In this document: one piece after another, positions 51,718 to 60,524 of the stretch
Position numbering within the stretch: the first letter of the stretch is position 1
Layout: each line of letters begins with the position of its first letter
The notes under the pieces: model-generated
What the model saw: only the letters and a program-made list of their open reading frames with translations
Databases searched by the model: none
What the model was told of the DNA's origin: nothing
Position numbers and translations under genes: made by a program
Origin: Rhizocola hellebori
GTDB taxonomy: Bacteria > Actinomycetota > Actinomycetes > Mycobacteriales > Micromonosporaceae
Direction of reading: 5' to 3'
Assembly (NCBI RefSeq): GCF_016862955.1
Contig: NZ_BONY01000001.1
Coordinates: forward strand, 62,001-126,000
DNA length: 64,000 bases

Positions 51718-52980
51718 ATGCGTGGTGAGCATTTCATTCCATTTCGCAGGACCGACATCGTCTCGATGTGCGCCGACCAGCTTCCCGACGCCGAGCGTGA
51801 GCCGTTCCACTCCTTCGCCACCATGCTGGCGAGCCTGCTGCACCACCGGTTTCACGCCCGGATAGAGGCACTCAAAGACGCCTATCACCCGTTCAATCCG
51901 GAAGCCGACACCCGCGCGGTCGCGCCGCTGGAGGCGAAGGAAAGGCTTGCCGCGCAACAGCGTCTCGAGGAGGAGCTGGCCGCGCTGGCCCGCGCGGCCA
52001 ACTTCACCCCGATCGACTCGGCCGATCTCGAGCGCGCGTTCAACGAGCATTCGCTGCTCAAGGTCAGGCTCGCGGCCGACCGGGGTGCGGTCACCAAGAC
52101 CATTCTGTTCCGCCGCGGCGAGTCCACCCGCACCCGCACCATCCCGACCTGGTGGGGCTTGCGCCGCAAGACCGTCACCTTCACCAACTACGCGCGGGTC
52201 CTGGTCTACGCGACCTTTCGCGACGCCGAGGGACTTCGCGAATCGGAGATCGAAAGGCTGCCGTACCGTCCCGGCTCGACCATCATCAAGCTCTTCCAGA
52301 ACGTGCCACGTGACGACCTGGAGATGGTCCTGCCCAACGTCAAGATCCGGATGCGCCGCATCGACAAATTGCTGATCGGCATACCGGCGCTGGTCTCCGG
52401 GATAGTCGTGATCGTCACCAAGCTGCTGGCCTCCGGCTGGTTGCTCCTGCTGCTGCTCGCCTTCTGGCTCGGGCTGCGCGAGGAGCCGGTCGTCTTGAAC
52501 AAGACCGGGCTGATCAGTGTCGCGATCGGGCTGATCGCCTTCGGCGCCTACGTCGTGCGGCAGGTGACGAACTTCAAGAACCGCAAGATTCTGTTCATGA
52601 AGGCGCTCTCGGAGAACCTCTACTTCCGCAACCTGGACAACGATGCGGGCGTCTTCCATCACCTGCTCGACGCGGCCGAGGAGGCCGAGGTCACCGAGGT
52701 GCTTCTGGCGTACCACTTCCTGCGCACCGCCGACGGCCCGCAGGCCGGGCGCGACGTGGCCGAATTGGACCGGCGCATCGAGGAATTCTTCGCGCAGCGC
52801 TGGGACACCCAGGTCGACTTCGAGGTCGAGGACGGCTTGCGCAAGCTGCGCGATCTGGCCCTGGTCAGCGAGGACGCCGAGGGCGGGTTGCGGGCGCTGC
52901 CCCTGGACGAGGCGCAGGAACACCTGCACCGGGTGTGGGACGACCTGTTCGTCAGCGCGCAGCCCACACCGCAGAGGTAA
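51718..52980 (+). CDS. DUF3754 (TMEM143-like) membrane protein
   Basis: 420 residues with a long soluble N-terminal region (HFIPFRRTDIVSMCADQL onwards; TWWGLRRKTVTFTNYARVLV), two or three membrane helices (about 218-283) and a soluble C-terminal part (LMKAL-like FMKALSENLYFRNLDNDAGV). This matches the DUF3754/TMEM143 family of unknown function, found in bacteria and mitochondria. GAGGGG precedes the ATG. It is followed 11 bp later by an MFS gene on the same strand, probably in one transcript. Confidence 0.85.
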   Translation: MRGEHFIPFRRTDIVSMCADQLPDAEREPFHSFATMLASLLHHRFHARIEALKDAYHPFNPEADTRAVAPLEAKERLAAQQRLEEELAALARAANFTPIDSADLERAFNEHSLLKVRLAADRGAVTKTILFRRGESTRTRTIPTWWGLRRKTVTFTNYARVLVYATFRDAEGLRESEIERLPYRPGSTIIKLFQNVPRDDLEMVLPNVKIRMRRIDKLLIGIPALVSGIVVIVTKLLASGWLLLLLLAFWLGLREEPVVLNKTGLISVAIGLIAFGAYVVRQVTNFKNRKILFMKALSENLYFRNLDNDAGVFHHLLDAAEEAEVTEVLLAYHFLRTADGPQAGRDVAELDRRIEEFFAQRWDTQVDFEVEDGLRKLRDLALVSEDAEGGLRALPLDEAQEHLHRVWDDLFVSAQPTPQR

Positions 52981-52991
52981 AGGGGGCAATC

Positions 52992-54284
52992 ATGAGCCGG
53001 CTGCGTGGGCCGCTGCGCCCGTTCCGCAGCGGACAGTACAGGCTCCTGACCGGTTCGGTCGTCATGTCGCTGTTCGCCACCGGCGTTTGGGTGATCGCGC
53101 TGGTGTGGCAGGTCATCGCCATGGGCGGTGGCCCGAGCCAGCTGTCTTTCGTCGCCACCGCGGGCGCGGTCGGCATGCTGGCGACCACGCTGCTCGGCGG
53201 CGTGCTGGCCGATCGGGTTTCCCAGCGCGGCATTCTGCTTGCCGTGGCGGGCCTGCGCACGGTCGCGATCGCCGTGGTGGCCGCGCTGGCGCTGGCCAAC
53301 CTGCTGACGATGTGGCAGCTGGCCGTGGTGGCGCTGCTGATCGGCGTCGGCAACGGCTTCACCTATCCGGCCTACTCCGCGCTGCTGCCGTCGATCCTGC
53401 CGGCCGAGGATCTGCTTGCGGCCAACGGCGTCGAGGGCATGGTGCGCCCCACCGTCATGCAGGCCGCCGGACCCGCCCTGGCCAGCGCGCTGATCGCGGC
53501 CTCCTCGCCGGGCGCGGCGATCGCGGTGGTGGCGCTGCTCGAGCTGGCCGGGGTCGTGTTTCTGATCGGGGTCAGGCCGGTTCCGCTGCACCGTGAGCGT
53601 TCCGTTGCGGCCTCCCATCCGGTACGTGGCACGCTGATCGATCTGCGCGACGGCCTGCGCTACATGGTGCGCACGCCGTGGCTGTTCGCCACGCTGCTGT
53701 TCGCCTCGGTGCTGATCCTGCTCGTGATGGGGCCGCTCGAGGTGCTGATGCCTTTCGTCATCAAGGATCGGGCCGGGGGCGGACCGGCCCAGCACGCCAT
53801 CGTCATGGCCGCCTTCGGCATCGGCGGCGCGCTGGGCTCGCTGGCCACGGCCTCGTTGACGTTGCCGCGGCGCTATCTGACCGTCATGAATGTGGGCTGG
53901 GGCGTGGGCTGCCTTCCGCTGGTGCTGCTCGGCTTCGCCCATCGGGTGTGGGTCATCGCGGCGGCCGTCTTCGTGGTGGGCGCATGCTTCTCGGCCTCGA
54001 TGGTCATCTGGGGCACGCTGCTGCAGCGCCGCGTGCCCTCCCACATGCTCGGCCGGGTGTCCAGTCTGGACTTCTTCGTGTCATTGGCGTTCATGCCGTT
54101 GTCGATGGCTATAGCCGGGCCGGTCAGTGTGGCCATCGGCGTCGGCGCCACCTTCGTGCTGGCCGGTGCTTTGCCCACAGTGCTGGCCGTGCTGGCGGTG
54201 GTGCTCGCCAAGATGCCCCGCGACGAGCTGGAGCACCCGCTCGACAGCGCGCCGGCGCAGCCCGAGGCAGCCAGCGTTACTTGA
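52992..54284 (+). CDS. MFS transporter (EntS-like exporter family)
   Basis: About 430 residues from ATG 52992, with GGGGG upstream; a longer reading starts inside the DUF3754 gene and is rejected. About eleven to twelve membrane helices, with the motif A loop GGVLADRVSQRGILLAVAGL and a conserved MVRPTVMQAAGPALASAL segment. It belongs to the same broad exporter family as the one at 41970, but the sequences are clearly different. Substrate unknown. A GTCCA-N3-TGGAC palindrome is at 54059. Ends in an 8-bp overlap with the convergent secreted protein gene. Confidence 0.88.
   Translation: MSRLRGPLRPFRSGQYRLLTGSVVMSLFATGVWVIALVWQVIAMGGGPSQLSFVATAGAVGMLATTLLGGVLADRVSQRGILLAVAGLRTVAIAVVAALALANLLTMWQLAVVALLIGVGNGFTYPAYSALLPSILPAEDLLAANGVEGMVRPTVMQAAGPALASALIAASSPGAAIAVVALLELAGVVFLIGVRPVPLHRERSVAASHPVRGTLIDLRDGLRYMVRTPWLFATLLFASVLILLVMGPLEVLMPFVIKDRAGGGPAQHAIVMAAFGIGGALGSLATASLTLPRRYLTVMNVGWGVGCLPLVLLGFAHRVWVIAAAVFVVGACFSASMVIWGTLLQRRVPSHMLGRVSSLDFFVSLAFMPLSMAIAGPVSVAIGVGATFVLAGALPTVLAVLAVVLAKMPRDELEHPLDSAPAQPEAASVT
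54059..54071. repeat. GTCCA-N3-TGGAC palindrome, copy 4 (centre GTC)
   Basis: Perfect copy inside the MFS transporter gene; the arms extend by one base on each side of the centre (GTCCAG-T-CTGGAC). Confidence 0.6.
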
Positions 54285-54846
54285 GCAGCTGCGCCGCGGC
54301 ACGTTCGGCACCGGCGCGAGCCTGCTGGTAGTACAACGGATCAGCGCCGCGTCCAATCGGGACAATCTGAGCAACCGTGTAGCGCACCTCGATGACCCGG
54401 TTATCGCGACGGGCGATCAGGGTGGCTTTGACGGTGGTGTTGTCGAAGCTGAACTCGAGCAACGCCTGCTCGCCCAGCTTGGGATGTTCGGTGGGCGGCA
54501 GGAAGCTGCGGTTGAACCGCGATCGGATCTCCTCCTCGGTGCGGAAGCTGCGCTTGGCCTCGGCCGGGTCCAGGTGATCGTTGATCTTCACGGTCAGCTC
54601 ACGGCCGCCGCCGGTCAGCGTGCACTCGCTGAGCAGCCGAGTCAGCGTGCGATGGGACGCCTGGGCGTTGGGCACCAGCTCCGCGTTCATCGCCGGGGTG
54701 AGAATCACGCACGCCGAGGGCAACCCCGGCCCCTGTTCGGTGGCATCGATCGGCCCGGTGGGCGGCGACATCGCATACCAGAGCGCCCAGCCGAACATGG
54801 CCAGGAAAAGCAGGATGCCACCGATCCGGAACACCTGTTGTTTCAC
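54277..54846 (-). CDS. Secreted or membrane-anchored protein of unknown function
   Basis: 189 residues. One N-terminal hydrophobic helix (about 6-26, FRIGGILLFLAMFGWALWYA) without a lipobox, then a soluble external domain with two Cys (SACVILTP and LLSECTLTGG) that may form a disulphide. It resembles the DUF3558-like secreted proteins of actinomycetes in size and Cys placement, but I cannot confirm the family. Its start overlaps the stop of the upstream lipoprotein gene by four bases, so the two are made together. Confidence 0.7.
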   Translation of the reverse strand: MKQQVFRIGGILLFLAMFGWALWYAMSPPTGPIDATEQGPGLPSACVILTPAMNAELVPNAQASHRTLTRLLSECTLTGGGRELTVKINDHLDPAEAKRSFRTEEEIRSRFNRSFLPPTEHPKLGEQALLEFSFDNTTVKATLIARRDNRVIEVRYTVAQIVPIGRGADPLYYQQARAGAERAAAQLLK

Positions 54847-55370
54847 TTGGCCACCACCACCATCGAGGCGACCGCTTCGGCGGCGGCTTCGAGCGCGGCG
54901 AGGTTCTCCTCCGACGTGTACGGGGCGGAAGCCTCGATCTTCACGATCCGGAAGCCGTCGAAGGCCTTCACCGTGACCGTCACCACGTCGTCATAGATGG
55001 CCGTGTACCGGTATCCGCCATCGCCGAGGCCCGGAACGCGATGCGTGACCTGCACGCGATCGTCGCGTTCCCAGTCGTCCTCCATCGCCGAGTCGGCTCT
55101 GGTCTGACCCTCGGTGTAGCTCACCGGCTGGGTGACATTGGCCTTGACCGTTACCGGGCCGCCCGCCGCCTCGGCCGCGCGCCACTCACACCTGATCGAC
55201 TCTGACCCGGCCTGCTCCTGGTGCGCCAGCTTCAATCCGGCCAGCCCGGCCGGCAGCGCCTCCGGCTTGAGCAGGGCACACTCGGTGAACCTGGTGGAAG
55301 CGCAACCGGTCAGCAGCAACCCGGCCAACGGCACCGCGAGCAACGCCCGCGCGACAGTCATCACCGGCAC
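54843..55370 (-). CDS. Lipoprotein of unknown function (DUF3558-like)
   Basis: 175 residues with a lipoprotein signal and lipobox LLTGC near residue 22, so it is anchored outside the membrane. The mature part has CALLKPEAL and CEWRAAEAA spaced as in DUF3558-type domains. The start is ATG 55370 or ATG 55361. It is translationally coupled to the next secreted protein. The two probably interact or share a substrate on the cell surface; no enzymatic motif is visible. Confidence 0.72.
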   Translation of the reverse strand: MPVMTVARALLAVPLAGLLLTGCASTRFTECALLKPEALPAGLAGLKLAHQEQAGSESIRCEWRAAEAAGGPVTVKANVTQPVSYTEGQTRADSAMEDDWERDDRVQVTHRVPGLGDGGYRYTAIYDDVVTVTVKAFDGFRIVKIEASAPYTSEENLAALEAAAEAVASMVVVAK

Positions 55371-55405
55371 AGTGTGCCGGGCACCCGCAACATCATCATG
55401 TGTGC

Positions 55406-57490
55406 TCAGCTGGGCAGGCTGCGGCGCAGGAAGTCCAGCTCGTGCAGCATCAAATTCTCGGCGATCACCTCGTTGCCGGCCATGTGCGTGATGCCGGACA
55501 GCGGCAGCATCTCGTGCGGCCGGCCCGCGGCCACCAGCGCGCCGGAGAGCTGAAGACTGTTGGCAGGAAACACATTGTCGTCAGCCAGCCCGTGCACGAG
55601 GAGCAGCGGCCGGGTCAGCTTCGGGGCGTCGAGCAGCAGCGAGCAGGCGTCGTACCTTTCCGGGAACCGGTCGGGATGACCGAGGTAGCGCTCATTCCAA
55701 TGCGTGTCGTAGAGCCGTTTGTCGGTGACGGCCGCCCCGGCCACGGCGGCGTGGAAGACGTCCGGGCGGCGCAGCACGGCCAGCGCGGCCAGCGATCCAC
55801 CGTAGGACCAGCCCCGGATCCCGACCCGGCCCAGATCCAGGTCGGAATTCAGCAGGGCGGCTTGCTCCAAACCGGACACCTGGTCGTCCAGGACCGCGCT
55901 GAACACGTCGCCGTAGACCTCGCGTTCCCAGGCCGGGCCGCGGCCCGGGGTTCCGCTGCCATCGATGACCAGCACCGCGAAGCCCTGCTCGGCGAACCAT
56001 TGGGAACGGAAGGACCACGGCGCCTGTGCGGCGAGAACCTTGGCCGACGCCGGGCCGCCGTAGGGATCCATCAGCACGGGCAGCTTGCCCGAACCGGGCT
56101 CGTGCCACGATGGCAGGAACAGTTGCGCCCGCAGCTGCCGCTCGCCCAGCACCAGCGTGCTGACCCGCAGCGCCTGCACCGGCTCGTGCCGGAACGCGCC
56201 CACCTCCACGCCGGGCGCCCCCACCGGGCCGGCCGTGGTGATCCGCTGCGGGCTCGCCGGGGTGCGCTTGACGCACACCAGGGTTCCGGCGCGGTAGGCG
56301 CCCGTGTACACGCCGGGCTCGTCGCTGAGCCGGCGCAGCCCGTGCTCGGCTTCGTAGAGCCAAAGGTGCCGCTCGGTCGGATCGGCCGTCCCGACGAACA
56401 GGATCGCTTCGCCATCGATGCCCAGCACCTCGACCAGCTGCAAGCCTTGTGGGGTAACGGTTTCGCCGGCAACGGTCAGATGGCGGGTCTCGCCCAGGTC
56501 GGCGTGGCCGACCAGCGCGCCCGACCCGGTCCGGCCCGGCAGGCCCGGCGTCAGGTGCACCCAGCAGTCGTCGAGCTGGCGGGCGAGCAGGGTGGTGGTG
56601 CCGTTGTCCGCGTCGATGCCCAGCGTCCGCACCTCCTGCTGGTCGCGGCTCTGCACGGCGGTGAACGGGCCGTGCTGGTCCCATCCGGCCACCGCCACGT
56701 ATTCGAACGCGGCCCTGTCCCAGGTCACCTCTGCACGGGCGCCGTCCAGGCCGTAGACCCAGAGCGTCACCTCCGCGTTGGCGCTGCCCACCGCGGGATA
56801 GCGCACGGCCCGCGGGGCCTGGGCCGGCGCGGCGGGATCGGTGATGTACCAGACGTCGACCCCGGCATTGTCCACTCTGGACACCAGCAGCCGCTGTCCG
56901 TCCGGGGACCACCAGTAGCCGTGGTGCCGGGCCATCGACTCACCGGCGACATGCTCGGCCAGGCCGTAGGTGACCTCGTCGCCGTCCGGCTCGGCGATCA
57001 CCCGATCGGCGGTGCCGTCAAGCTCGGCCACGTGCAGAGCGCCGCCACTGACGTAGGCGACCCGCTGCCCGGTCGGGTCAAGGCGCGGGTCGACGACCGA
57101 GCCGTGGCTGGTGACCGCTCGCGCCGCGCCGGAGCCGGTGTCCACCACCCACACGTCGCCGGAGAGGGCGAAGGCGGCCACGCGCAGGTCGCGATCGGTG
57201 CTGTAGTCGACAATGCCCCGCCCCTGCTGGCGGGACCGTTCCCGGCGCACCCGCTCCTCGGGCGGCAGCTCCTCGGTTGCCCCGCCCAGCAACACCGACG
57301 CGTCGGCGAGCAGCCTTTCCTTGCCGCTGCTCAGATCCAGCTCCCACAGGCAGCCCGCCAGCTCGTCGCCGCCGGGGCTGCGCAGGAAAAGGACGCGCTG
57401 ACCGTCGGGCCCAATGGTGAAACTCGACGGGGTGCCGGTGGTGAAGGACCGGGTGCGGACCAGCTGACGGGGAAGGGAGGTCGTCGACAT
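55406..57490 (-). CDS. Prolyl oligopeptidase-type (S9, DPP-IV-like) serine peptidase
   Basis: About 694 residues from ATG 57490 (MSTTSLPRQL). The N-terminal part (about 1-440) is a beta-propeller; the C-terminal 250 residues are an alpha/beta hydrolase with Ser562 in RGWSYGGSLA, Asp near 637 in HGLADDNV and His669 in ITHMAG. The fit is closest to the S9B dipeptidyl-peptidase IV group. No signal peptide, so cytosolic peptide processing. It follows the response regulator gene by 31 bp on the same strand. A GTCCA-N3-TGGAC palindrome is at 56870. Confidence 0.92.
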   Translation of the reverse strand: MSTTSLPRQLVRTRSFTTGTPSSFTIGPDGQRVLFLRSPGGDELAGCLWELDLSSGKERLLADASVLLGGATEELPPEERVRRERSRQQGRGIVDYSTDRDLRVAAFALSGDVWVVDTGSGAARAVTSHGSVVDPRLDPTGQRVAYVSGGALHVAELDGTADRVIAEPDGDEVTYGLAEHVAGESMARHHGYWWSPDGQRLLVSRVDNAGVDVWYITDPAAPAQAPRAVRYPAVGSANAEVTLWVYGLDGARAEVTWDRAAFEYVAVAGWDQHGPFTAVQSRDQQEVRTLGIDADNGTTTLLARQLDDCWVHLTPGLPGRTGSGALVGHADLGETRHLTVAGETVTPQGLQLVEVLGIDGEAILFVGTADPTERHLWLYEAEHGLRRLSDEPGVYTGAYRAGTLVCVKRTPASPQRITTAGPVGAPGVEVGAFRHEPVQALRVSTLVLGERQLRAQLFLPSWHEPGSGKLPVLMDPYGGPASAKVLAAQAPWSFRSQWFAEQGFAVLVIDGSGTPGRGPAWEREVYGDVFSAVLDDQVSGLEQAALLNSDLDLGRVGIRGWSYGGSLAALAVLRRPDVFHAAVAGAAVTDKRLYDTHWNERYLGHPDRFPERYDACSLLLDAPKLTRPLLLVHGLADDNVFPANSLQLSGALVAAGRPHEMLPLSGITHMAGNEVIAENLMLHELDFLRRSLPS
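56870..56882. repeat. GTCCA-N3-TGGAC palindrome, copy 5 (centre CTC)
   Basis: Perfect copy inside the propeller-coding part of the S9 peptidase gene. Confidence 0.6.
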
Positions 57491-57521
57491 CCCCCGAGTA
57501 TGCCTCGGACTGCGCGCAAGG

Positions 57522-58187
57522 TCAGGGCAGCCAGCCGGGACGGACCAGCCCCGCCTCATAGGCGAAGACGACCAGCTGCGCGCGGTCGCGGGCACCGAGC
57601 TTGACCATCGCCCGCGACACGTGGGTTTTCGCGGTCGCCGGGCTCACCACGAGCCGGGCCGCGATCTCGTTGTTGGACATACCCGCCCCGGCCAGTGCCA
57701 CCACTTCCCGCTCCCGCTCGGTCAGCTCGGCGAGCCGGGCCGGTGGGGCCGGGCTGGCCTTACGCATCGCGAACTGCTCGATGACGCGCCGGGTGACACT
57801 GGGCGAGAGCAGGCCCTCCCCGGCCGCGACCACCCGCACGCCCCGGATCAGCTCGGCGGGATCGGTGTTCTTCACCAGGAACCCGGCCGCGCCCGAACGC
57901 AGCGCCTCGGCCACGTACTCGTCAAGCTCGAAGGTGGTCAGGACGACGATGCGCACCCCGGCCAGCGACGGGTCGGCGGCGATCTGACGGGTGGCTTCCA
58001 GGCCGTCGACACCGGGCATCCTGATGTCCATCAGCACGATCTCGGGTTGCAGCTGCCGGGCCAGGCGCACCGCGTGCGCGCCATCGCTGGCCTCGCCCAC
58101 CACCTCGATGTCCGGTTCGGACTCCAGCAGCGCCCGGAAACCGGCGCGCACCAAGGCCTGGTCGTCGGCGATCACCACTCGGATCAT
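57522..58187 (-). CDS. NarL/FixJ-family response regulator
   Basis: 221 residues. Receiver domain with phospho-acceptor Asp54 in VLMDIRMPGVDG, and a LuxR-type helix-turn-helix (LAELTEREREVVALAGAGMS, then NNEIAARLVVSPATAKTHVS). Its start overlaps the stop of the sensor kinase gene by four bases. It is the third such kinase/regulator pair in the window, and the S9 peptidase gene 31 bp downstream may be in the same transcript. Confidence 0.93.
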   Translation of the reverse strand: MIRVVIADDQALVRAGFRALLESEPDIEVVGEASDGAHAVRLARQLQPEIVLMDIRMPGVDGLEATRQIAADPSLAGVRIVVLTTFELDEYVAEALRSGAAGFLVKNTDPAELIRGVRVVAAGEGLLSPSVTRRVIEQFAMRKASPAPPARLAELTEREREVVALAGAGMSNNEIAARLVVSPATAKTHVSRAMVKLGARDRAQLVVFAYEAGLVRPGWLP

Positions 58188-59344
58188 GAGCTCTCCACCG
58201 CGGTCGTGGGCAGCATCGCGCTTACCTGCCAGCCGCCGCCGGGCATCGGCTCGGCGATCAGCGAGCCGCCCAGGGTGGTGGCGCGCTCACGCATGCCGCT
58301 GATCCCGTTGCCCTCCGCGGCCGGCTCGATGATGGGGCCCTGCCCGCCGCCGTCGTCTCGCACCTGCACCAGCATCGCCTCGGGCGGGGTGTAGTCGAGG
58401 GTGATGGTCGCGGTCGCGCCCAGCCCGGCATGCCTTCGCACGTTGGTCAGTGCCTCCTGCACGATCCTGTACCCGGCCCGGTCGATCTCGGCCGGCAGCG
58501 CCCGCGGCTGCCCGGTGACGATGGTGTGCACCGGCAGGCCGGCGTCGACGGTCAGCTGGTCGAGCCGATCGAGGCCGGGCTGCGGCGCCCGCGGCGCGTT
58601 CTGCCCGGTGGGATAGAGCGCATTGAGCACCGACTGCACCTCGCGCAGCGCCTCGGCGCTGGCGTCCTTGATGGTGTCGAGCGCCGCGCGGGCCTGCTCC
58701 GGCTGGCGATCCATCAGGTGCCGCCCCACCCCGGCCCGCACGTTGATCAGCGACAGGTGGTGGCCGAGCACGTCGTGCAGCTCCTGCGCGATGCGCAGCC
58801 GCTCCTCGCTGGCCTGGCGGCGTTGCTTCTCCTGCTGCGCACGCCGCTGTTCCCGCATGGCCCCGGCGGCCAGCCTCCCGACTCCCAGCACCACCTCAAG
58901 GACCACGGCGAGACCGAAAACCCACGCCGCCAACGTCAGCCCCTGGGCGAAGGTGGCTTCGGCGAGGACGATCCAGGCGATCATGCAGGCGATCGCGGTC
59001 AGGCCAAGGAGCTTGTGACGCCCTGCCCGGATCAGGGCCACCGCCGTCACGATGGCGGCCATGAAGGTCGGGCCGCGCGGATAGTCGAGCACGTGATAAG
59101 CGACGGTCACCCCGCCCACCGCCAGCGCGGTTAGCCGAGGAGAGCTGTGCCGGGCCGACACCAGCATGCCGCCGCCAATCAGCAAGGCATAGCCGAGCAG
59201 GTTGAGCTGTGCCTCCTGGCCGCGTGCGGCGAGCATGGTGCCGATCGTCTGCACCAGGATCGTCAGCAGCGCCAGGCCGCCCCCGCCGCGGCCGTGACGT
59301 TGCGGCAGCCGGCTCGGGCTGGCGCTTGTCATGCCATGCACCAT
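58184..59344 (-). CDS. NarL-type sensor histidine kinase
   Basis: About 386 residues from ATG 59344 (ATG 59332 also possible); the longer frame to 59509 overlaps the divergent dehydrogenase and is rejected. Four or five membrane helices (about 23-160), then HisKA_3 with the phospho-acceptor in IAQELHDVLGHHL (His190), and HATPase_c (VQEALTNVRRHAGL, DDGGGQG, GNGISGMRERATT). It partners the response regulator it overlaps. Short loops point to intramembrane sensing. Confidence 0.92.
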   Translation of the reverse strand: MVHGMTSASPSRLPQRHGRGGGGLALLTILVQTIGTMLAARGQEAQLNLLGYALLIGGGMLVSARHSSPRLTALAVGGVTVAYHVLDYPRGPTFMAAIVTAVALIRAGRHKLLGLTAIACMIAWIVLAEATFAQGLTLAAWVFGLAVVLEVVLGVGRLAAGAMREQRRAQQEKQRRQASEERLRIAQELHDVLGHHLSLINVRAGVGRHLMDRQPEQARAALDTIKDASAEALREVQSVLNALYPTGQNAPRAPQPGLDRLDQLTVDAGLPVHTIVTGQPRALPAEIDRAGYRIVQEALTNVRRHAGLGATATITLDYTPPEAMLVQVRDDGGGQGPIIEPAAEGNGISGMRERATTLGGSLIAEPMPGGGWQVSAMLPTTAVESS

Positions 59345-59499
59345 AGGCGACGCGAGCCAGGCGCGCCGTCGGCCAAAGAGGGGCAGGCTCGATACTCCGG
59401 GCGGCGCAGCGATCGCGACCGGATACCCCGGCGGGCGCAGACCGGTTGCCGCCATCGGCCCGACGCGACCACCACCCCCGCCTTGGCAACCTGACCGCC

Positions 59500-60474
59500 A
59501 TGAAGGCATTCGTTTATCGCGAGTACGGCACCTCCGAGGTTCTCCAGCTCGAAGACGTCGCAGTGCCAGAGCCGGGCGACGAGCAGGTTCTGGTCCGGGT
59601 GATCGCCGCGTCGGTCAACCCCTACGACTGGCACCATCTGACCGGCAAGCCCTACCTCGTGCGGCTGATGGCCGGTTTCCGAAGGCCCAAGGAGCCGACG
59701 ATGCTCGGCGCCGACATGGCGGGCCGGGTCGAGTCGGTCGGTTCGGCGGTGACCCGGTGGCGGCCCGGCGACGAGGTCTTCGGGATGCGCTCGGGCGCGT
59801 TCGGCGAGTACGTCGTGTGCGGCCAGGACCGGCTGGCCCGCAAGCCCGCCAACGTGACCTTCGAGCAGGCGGCGGCCGTCCCGATGGCGGGCCTGACCGC
59901 GCTGCAGTCGTTGCGCGACAAGGGAAAGGTCAAGGCCGGGCAGCAGGTGCTCATCATCGGCGCCTCCGGCGGGGTGGGCACGCTCGCCGTGCAGCTCGCC
60001 AAGGCGTTCGGCGCCCACGTCACGGCGGTGTGCAGCACCCGCAACGTGGAGACCGTGCGCGGGCTCGGGGCGGACCGGGTCATCGACTACACCGGTGAGG
60101 ATTTCGTCCACAGTGGACATCGCTACGATCTGATTCTCGACGGACCCGGCAACCGATCCATACGAGATCGCCGCCGCGTCCTTGCCCGCAACGGCATCCT
60201 GGTGATGTATAGCGGCCCGAAGAAGAACAGGTGGGTCGGGCCGTTGTTGTCCACCTTGCGCGTCTCGCTGGCTTCCTCATTCGGTACCCAGAAAATGACG
60301 GGCATGATGACCAGCAACAGCAAGGCGGATCTGGACCTGTTGGGGCAGCTCATGGCCCAGGGAAAGGTCACCCCGTGGATAGAGCGCACGCATCCGCTGG
60401 TCGAGTTGCCCCGGGCGATCGATTATGTCGGCACCGGGCACGCCCGAGGCAAGGTGGTCATCACGATCGGATGA
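59500..60474 (+). CDS. NAD(P)H:quinone oxidoreductase-like medium-chain dehydrogenase
   Basis: 324 residues from ATG 59500 (MKAFVYREYG). GroES-like N-terminal half (VNPYDWHHLTG, GADMAGRVESVG, GDEVFGM) and a Rossmann half with IIGASGGVGTLAVQLAKAFG. No catalytic or structural zinc cysteines, so it belongs to the zinc-free quinone oxidoreductase/enoyl reductase branch. It probably reduces quinones or enones with NADPH. GTCCA-N3-TGGAC palindrome at 60106. It ends three bases before a terminator hairpin shared with the convergent hydrolase. Confidence 0.88.
   Translation: MKAFVYREYGTSEVLQLEDVAVPEPGDEQVLVRVIAASVNPYDWHHLTGKPYLVRLMAGFRRPKEPTMLGADMAGRVESVGSAVTRWRPGDEVFGMRSGAFGEYVVCGQDRLARKPANVTFEQAAAVPMAGLTALQSLRDKGKVKAGQQVLIIGASGGVGTLAVQLAKAFGAHVTAVCSTRNVETVRGLGADRVIDYTGEDFVHSGHRYDLILDGPGNRSIRDRRRVLARNGILVMYSGPKKNRWVGPLLSTLRVSLASSFGTQKMTGMMTSNSKADLDLLGQLMAQGKVTPWIERTHPLVELPRAIDYVGTGHARGKVVITIG
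60106..60118. repeat. GTCCA-N3-TGGAC palindrome, copy 6 (centre CAG)
   Basis: Perfect copy inside the dehydrogenase gene; the arms extend one base further (GTCCAC-A-GTGGAC). Confidence 0.6.
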
Positions 60475-60477
60475 AAC

Positions 60478-60513
60478 GGATGAGGGCGACCCCCGCCAGG
60501 ATCGCCCTCATCC
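60478..60513. terminator. Bidirectional hairpin between convergent genes
   Basis: GGATGAGGGCGA and its exact complement form a 12-bp stem with a 12-base loop. It lies between the stops of the dehydrogenase (plus) and hydrolase (minus) genes, so it can end transcription from both sides. Confidence 0.8.
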
Positions 60514-60524
60514 GCCTTTGCCGC

